From Musa acuminata AAA Group (Eukaryota > Streptophyta > Magnoliopsida > Zingiberales > Musaceae), in contig NC_088331.1 of NCBI RefSeq assembly GCF_036884655.1, positions 15,777,501-15,841,500 of the forward strand: 64,000 nucleotides of DNA. Reading direction: 5' to 3'. The notes under the pieces are model-generated. The model ran no database searches, had not been told where the DNA came from, and saw only the letters and a list, made by a program, of their open reading frames with translations. The position numbers were made by a program, and so were the translations under genes. Positions 58,366 to 64,000 of this stretch are shown one piece after another. The first letter of the stretch is position 1. Each line of letters opens with the position of its first letter.

Positions 58366-61300
58366 AAGCGAGAACAGAATGAAATGAAGAAAAATGAGAA
58401 AGAGACAAATACAATTGCTGCTGAAGGTAATATCACTATTGTCTGTGATGAAGGTTATGTTAGTCTTGTAGCTCAGGATAGTAATTGGATAATTGACTCT
58501 GGTGCTTCATTTCATGTTACTTCTCATGGTGATTTCTTTAGATCTTACATTACTAGTGATTTTGGTAATGTCAGAATGGGAAACAGTGGTACATCTAAGA
58601 TTGTGGGTATTGGAGATATTTGCTTAGAGACCAGTATTGGGAGCAAATTGATACTTAAAGATGTAAGACATGTTCCAGATATTCGTCTTAACTTGATATC
58701 TACAGGTAGACTTGATGATGAGGGCTTTGCACACTATTTTGGTGAAAGCAAATGGAAACTCACTAAAGGTTCTCTGATTGTGGCAAGAGGAAAGAAACTT
58801 AACTCATTTTATGTCATGGAAGCTAAGCTACATAAAGGAGAGATTAATGCAATTCAAAAAGGTGAAAGTATAGATCTTTGGCATAAGAGGCTTGGACATA
58901 TCAGCGAGAAGGGACTTCAAACTCTTGCTAGAAAGCAGTTCTTACCAAAGTTGCAAGGTATATCTCTTAAATCTTGTGATCATTGCTTAGTTGGAAAAAC
59001 ACATAGAGTTACATTTCAGACATATCCATCATCTAGAAGATCAAATGTTATTGATTTAGTTCATACTGATGTTTATACTATGCAAACTAGAACTCTTGGA
59101 GGTGCTCTTTATTTTGTTACTTTTATTGATGACCATTCTAGAAAAGTGTGGGTTTTTGCTTTGAAATCCAAAGACCAGGTACTCGATGTTTTCAAAGAGT
59201 TTCATGTCAGTATTGAAAGAGAAACTAGCATAAAGCTAAAGTGTATCCGATCAGATAATGGTGGCGAGTACAGGGGTCCTTTTGAGAATTATTGCAGGTT
59301 CTATGGTATCAGGCTTGAGAAAACAGTTCCTAAAACTCCTCAACAGAACGATGTGGCAGAAAGGATGAACAAAACCATTGAAGAAAGGATTAGGTGTATG
59401 CTTTCCTACGCTAAGTTACCAAAGTCATTTTGGGGGGAGGCTATGAGAACTACAGTTGATCTGATAAATCTTTCTCCATCAGTTCCTTTGAAAGGTGATA
59501 TTCCAGAGAGAGTATGGAGAGGAAAAGATATATCTTATAATCACTTAAGAGTCTTTGGGTGTAAAGCATTTGTTCATATTCCTAAAGATGAGAGGTCCAA
59601 GCTTGATAGTAAAGCAAAAGCATGTATCTTCTTGGGATATGGTCATGAAGAGTTTGGGTACAGATTATGGGATCCAGTGAACAAGAAGATTATTAGAAGC
59701 AGAGATGTTGTGTTTCTTGAAAACCAATTGTTTGATGATGGTGATAATATTGAGAAGCCAAAAACCTCTGTTTATATTCCTTGGAGTTTGGGTCCAGTTC
59801 CTTCACCTGTAGTTCATGATGATCATGGGGGAGATGAACAAGAAGATTGTGGTGAGAATACCAGTGATGATACACCTACAGTTGATGATGCTGAACCAAC
59901 TAAACAAGCACCTCCACCACCAGTTGAGATTCCATTTAGAAGATCCACTAGAGAGCGATAACCATCTACGAGATATCCTCCACATGAATATGTTATGCTT
60001 ACTGATGGAGGAGAGCTAGAAACTTACCAAGAAGCTATTCTACATGAGAATAAGAAAGAGTGGGTTAAAGCCATGCAAGAAGAGATGAGATCCTTGCTTG
60101 AGAACCACACCTATGACTTGGTAAAGTTGCCTAAAGAGAAGAAAGTTCTCAGGAATAAATGAGTTTACAAATTGAAGACTGAAAATAATAGCTCACAACA
60201 AAGATACAAGGAACGACTAGTTGGGAAAGGATTCAGTCAGAAGAAAGGTATTGACTTTGAAGAAATATTTTCTCCAGTTGTGAAAATGTCCTCTATCCGA
60301 GTTGTTCTTGGTGTAGCTGCCCGCTTGAATTTAGAAGTTGAGCAACTTGATGTAAAAACAACATTTCTTCATGGTGATTTGGAAGAAGAAATTTACATGG
60401 AACAACCAGAATGTTTCAAAGTCAAGGAAAAAGAAAATCTAGTGTGTAAGCTTATATGGACTCAAACAGGCACCTAGACAATGGTACAAGAAGTTTGATT
60501 CCTTTATGATGAGCCAAGGGTATGATAGAACCACATCTGATCATTGTGTGTTTATGAAGAAATTTTCAGATGATGATTTTATTGTTTTACTGCTATATGT
60601 GGATGATATGCTGATTGTTGGTCATGATGTTGAAAAAATTGGAAAGCTTAAAAGAGAGCTAAGTAAGATTTTTGCCATGAAAGACTTGGGATCGGTGAAA
60701 CAAATACTTGGCATGAAGATTCTTCGTGATAGGAAGAAAAGGAAGATTTGGCTATCTCAGGAGACTTACATTGAAAAGGTTCTTGAAAGATTCAATATGA
60801 GTAAAGCCAAAGCAGTTTGTTCTCCACTTGCAGGTCATTTCAAGCTTAATTCGAAACAATGTCCTACAAGCGAGAAAGAAAAAGAAGAAACGTTCAGAGT
60901 GCCCTACTCATCTACAATAGGCAGTTTGATATATGCTATGGTTTGTACTAGGCCAGATATAGCTCATGTAGTTGGAGTAGTCAGCCAATTTCTCTCTAAT
61001 CTTGGAAAAGAACATTGGGCAGCAGTGAAATGGATATTAAGATATCTAAGAGGTACTTCCAGGTTGTGTTTATGTTTTGGCAGTGATGAACATGTGTTAG
61101 AAGGTTACACAGATGCAGACATGGCAGGTGATATTGATTCCAGGAAATCCACTTCGAGATTCTTGATGACATTTGCAGGAGGAGCAATCTTTTGGCAGTC
61201 TAAGTTATAGAAGTGTGTTGCTCTATCAACCACAGAAGCAGAATACATAGCAATTACTGAAGCCTGCAAGGAAGCTTTATGGTGTTGAATCTCGTATTTT

Positions 61301-63125
61301 GATGATGAAACCACTTGATTTGTGTTTATAATTTAAATTGCATTTTGAGTGATGCAGGTCTACTTGATCAGGATTAGACAGTTAACGCAGGAGGAATTGA
61401 CGTTGCACCGGAGGAGATCACGTCAGGATATTGGACGGCAGAAGGCTTCGGACGTCGGGCATCGGGTCAAGGAGAGCGGAATTGCGCCAAGAATATCGGG
61501 GTTGCGGAGGTCAACCGGCGATTGGGCAACAAGCCGCAAGAGAGGACGATGCGCTGAAGAATCGGATGAAGCGCCAACCAATGACGTGCCAGGCAACGGA
61601 ATGTTGATTCGCGTTGTAAGAATTGTCTAGATCGGAGTAGAGTTTTAGTTTGTGTGTACAGGAATAACTATGATAATGAGAAAGACATAAAGCGAAACAA
61701 AGTGCAGAGTCAAGCGCAAAGGATTCATTGGGAGTTCGAGAGTTCGACGGAAGTCCGAAGGTTCGTCGGGAATGCTGCCGGAACTAGCCGAGAATGAGTA
61801 GGGAGCTTGCCGAAAGGTTTTTTGGAAGCTCACCGAAAGGTTCGTGGGAAGTTCGCGGAGCTCGCTGAGAGAGATCGGAGCTTGCCGAAGAAGCTCGTTC
61901 GAACTCGCCAAGATCAAATCATGAAGTTTAAGAGCTTGCCGGGAGTCCGTAGAATGGTTTCCGAGAGTTTATCGGAAGACCGCCGAAAGTTCGCCGGAAG
62001 CTCGCCGGAAGAAGTCTTGACTTATGGACTTTGTAATAGCTTATAAAATGTCTTTAAATTCGTAGTTAGCATGTTAATTAGGGTTAGGATTAGGTATTAA
62101 TCCTATAACCCAAGTAGGGGCCAATTGGGCCCGAGTTCGGACTAGTTTGGGCTAAGATTGAAGCCCAACTAGTGGGCTGAAAACACTATAGGCAGTGGCA
62201 CTGCTCAGCACTGTCAGGGTTAGAAACTGACAGGCTGTGGCACCGCCACTAACAGGTGGTGGCACCGCCAGCATCGGGAACTCCAAGAGAATTCAAATTT
62301 TGGAGCCCAAATTTGAATCCTCTTGAGGCCTATAAATACCCCTCAAATCTCAGCTGAGATGACAACTTTTTGAGCAACAAGTGTTTGAGAGAAAGGCCTT
62401 AGAAAAGTCCTTGCTAATCTTGTTTTCAATTTGCTAGTGTTCACCTCTTTCTTTCTTGCTAAAAATCTGTAAGAGAGTGAACCGCTTGTAAAAGAGTTGT
62501 AAGAGGGGTATTCACCCTTCCCTTTCAAGAGATTAGCTAGTGGAAGGTGGGAGCCTCATCGAAGAGGGGCCTCACAAGTGGATGTAGGTCATTTGACCGA
62601 ACCACTGTAAAATCGGCGTGATCTCTGGTTTGCATTTACTTATTGTCATTTATATTACTGCAAACCATTTGCATTTTAATGCTATACTGCTTTGTCTCCA
62701 TCTTACTTATATCTTCAAGTTAAAACGCAATCGAAACGGTTTTAAACAAAAACGTTGCTTTTATCGTACGAAGTTTTCGAAAATTGTTTAAATCGTGAAA
62801 AGTTTATCGCACTTCACTGCTGCACTAATTCACCCCCCCCTCTTAGTACCGCTCCGATCCTAACATATGGATGAAAAAGTTTCTATAGGAATTGAGCTTG
62901 AAACAGGAAGGATATACTGTTTACTGTGACAGTCAGAGCGCCATTCACCTCTCCAAGAATTCAATATACCATTCTAAATCCAAGCATATTGATGTGAGAT
63001 ATCACTGGATTCGTGATGTGCTTGAGTTGAAAGAATTACAGTTGGAAAAAGTGCATACTAGTGAGAATGGTTCAGATATGTTGACAAAGTCTTTGCCTAA
63101 GGAGAAGCTTGAAGCATGTAGGTGA
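58366..63125 (+). pseudogene. Element E pol, several breaks and a solo LTR insertion
   Basis: Protease WIIDSGASFHVTS (about 58485-58525), integrase zinc domain (LWHKRLGHISEKG, CDHCLVGKTHR), integrase core and C-terminus to 59961. Stops at 59959 and 60160. RT start (GIDFEEIFSPVVKMSSIR, QLDVKTTFLHGDLEEE), a small deletion near 60446 that shifts frame and removes part of the SLYGLKQAP motif, RT active site LYVDDMLIVG (about 60594-60625), RNase H (GYTDADMAGDIDSRKSTS; stop at 61208; TTEAEYIAITEACKEA). After the solo LTR the frame resumes with a stop at 62886 and the RNase H end (YCDSQSAIHLSKN, SKHIDVRYHWIRD). Confidence 0.92.
61283..62865 (+). repeat. Solo LTR, Sirevirus-like, 1583 bp
   Basis: Plus-strand LTR from TGTTGAATCTCG to GATCCTAACA with a perfect target duplication TATGG (61278-61282 and 62866-62870). 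TATA box CTATAAATA at 62330-62338, inverted repeat GGTCATTTGACC at 62587-62598. It has few GGTGGCACCGCC dyads and no long tandem array, so it is a shorter-LTR subfamily. Confidence 0.95.
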
Positions 63126-63157
63126 AGAGCGGGCTTGGTACAGCCCACCAAATGAGC

Positions 63158-63170
63158 TGGAGGGGGAGAA
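63158..63170 (+). promoter_or_regulatory. Polypurine tract of element E
   Basis: TGGAGGGGGAGAA next to the 3' LTR start; the expected primer site for plus-strand DNA synthesis. Confidence 0.85.
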
Positions 63171-63171
63171 T

Positions 63172-63841
63172 TGTTGGGTCCAGCCCATACGTGGGCTTGG
63201 ACAATTGGGCTTATTAAGCTCAAATCAATAATTGAAGGTAGAAATTAAAAAAAAAGAGAGATAGGGTTTGGGAGAGGCAGCGTGCGTGTGTGCACAGTGA
63301 ACGTGAGCATGCAGCGAGCGGCGGCGCACAGAGAAAAGAAGAGAGAGAGAGAAAGTAAGGTTTTAGAGTTTTCTGCTTGACGATTGGTGGCAAAACGTTC
63401 TCAGTTTTGACCCAAATTTTATGTGGAGAATCCTTGCAGCAAACTCTACAATCCTAATGGTGTTGATCTACAGTTTACCCTCTCTAAGGTACTTTCCTGC
63501 TATATCCACTTTGTGAGACCTAAAATTTCCTTACGAGGAGATCTATGATCTTGATGTTATTGTGATCCTCTGACTATTCTAGAGAAGATCGATTGTAAAC
63601 CTGTTATCATTACTATTGATAGTGAAAGTTTAAGGTGGACTACGGTCTTGTGGTTTTTCCCATATTGGGTTTTCTACGTTAAAAAGATTTGGTCTCATTG
63701 TGTGATTGATTTTTGCTCTATTATTTATGTTGTGCTGGTTGATATTTTCATTTGGATATCAAGTTGGTATTTTGATGAGGAACCCATTTTGATACACAAA
63801 GAGGGAAAAGAATATTTCGCTTTAATAGGTTTTTCCCAACA
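63172..63841 (+). repeat. Element E 3' LTR (670 bp)
   Basis: TGTTGGGTCCAGCC to TTTTTCCCAACA. Complete, unlike its 5' partner. It has a GAGA-rich run near 63330-63355. Confidence 0.92.
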
Positions 63842-64000
63842 GAAAATATGTCAAAAGATTGGACATCGAGCCGGAGGATCTGTTGACATATCGATAGAAG
63901 GCTTTGGGCCATAGATTCGGGCATCGGGCCAAGAAGAGCGGATATTGCGCCAAGGATATCGGAGTTGCGGAGTCAACTAACCAATTAGGTAATAGGTCGC
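63842..64000 (+). repeat. Partial Sirevirus-like LTR (U3 part)
   Basis: Matches 28083-28235 of the solo LTR with many changes (e.g. ATGTCAAAAGATTGGAC against ATGTCAGAAGATTGGAC). Its first about 125 bp are missing, at the element E border. It runs off the window. Confidence 0.82.

Larger units (their letters stand above)
57053..63841 (+). mobile_element. Element E: Tnt1/Tork-like copia element, 5' LTR truncated
   Basis: Plus-strand order: 5' LTR remnant, PBS, gag, protease, integrase, RT, RNase H (split by a solo LTR), PPT, 3' LTR. The left end lacks about 150 bp of LTR and joins gypsy DNA; the right end borders a Sirevirus-like LTR. No target duplication can be found because the left end was deleted. 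Integrase motifs (FIDDHSRKVW, SDNGGEY, VFGCKAFVH, DPVNKKIIRSRDVVF) closely resemble the Tnt1 group. Confidence 0.9.

Overview
This window is plant nuclear DNA that is mostly nested LTR retrotransposons. Evidence for a plant: a class II plant O-methyltransferase gene with a GT-AG intron, Ty1/copia elements primed by initiator Met-tRNA (TGGTATCAGAGC next to each 5' LTR), Sirevirus-like elements with long LTRs, and a Ty3/gypsy relic. Many elements suggest a large repeat-rich genome. A monocot is my guess only; nothing here fixes the species. I see no CRISPR, rRNA or tRNA gene, and no bacterial operon structure.

Layout, left to right. 1-3531: the 3' end of a plus-strand Sirevirus-like element, its 3' LTR split by a solo Angela-type LTR. 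3532-6264: worn LTR remnants and unrecognised DNA. 6326-7649: the only host gene, a two-exon O-methyltransferase of 358 aa. 7650-9480: AT-rich DNA with no recognised gene. 9480-20256: a minus-strand copia fragment (element F: integrase, protease, gag, one 419-bp LTR), split in its gag by non-autonomous element A (11495-19629, target duplication ATCCA). 20257-22460: a minus-strand Sirevirus-like fragment (G).

22461-57052 is one old Ty3/gypsy relic broken into three pieces by two large insertions. Element C (24314-36901, minus) is a decayed Sirevirus-like gag-pol element that itself holds two solo LTRs (25291-26779 and 27953-30445). Element D (38128-56853, plus, target duplication CTTTC) is a decayed Angela-like copia element, and holds the young non-autonomous element B (45197-54178, target duplication AAGAT). 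D also carries a second, partial RT-RNase H block joined through a 40-bp stub of its own LTR. 57053-63841 is a Tnt1/Tork-like copia element (E) with a truncated 5' LTR and a solo LTR in its RNase H region (61283-62865). 63842-64000 is part of another Sirevirus-like LTR.

None of the gag-pol elements looks autonomous: each reading frame has several stops or frameshifts. A and B are a matched non-autonomous pair. Each has long LTRs, a PBS, a PPT, a shortened gag without a zinc knuckle, and about 2.6 kb of conserved non-coding DNA; neither has pol. They must depend on enzymes from another copy. The most interesting signals are the four look-alike stem-loops in the D leader, the chimeric structure of D, the A/B family, and the repeat arrays and dyads inside the Sirevirus-like LTRs.
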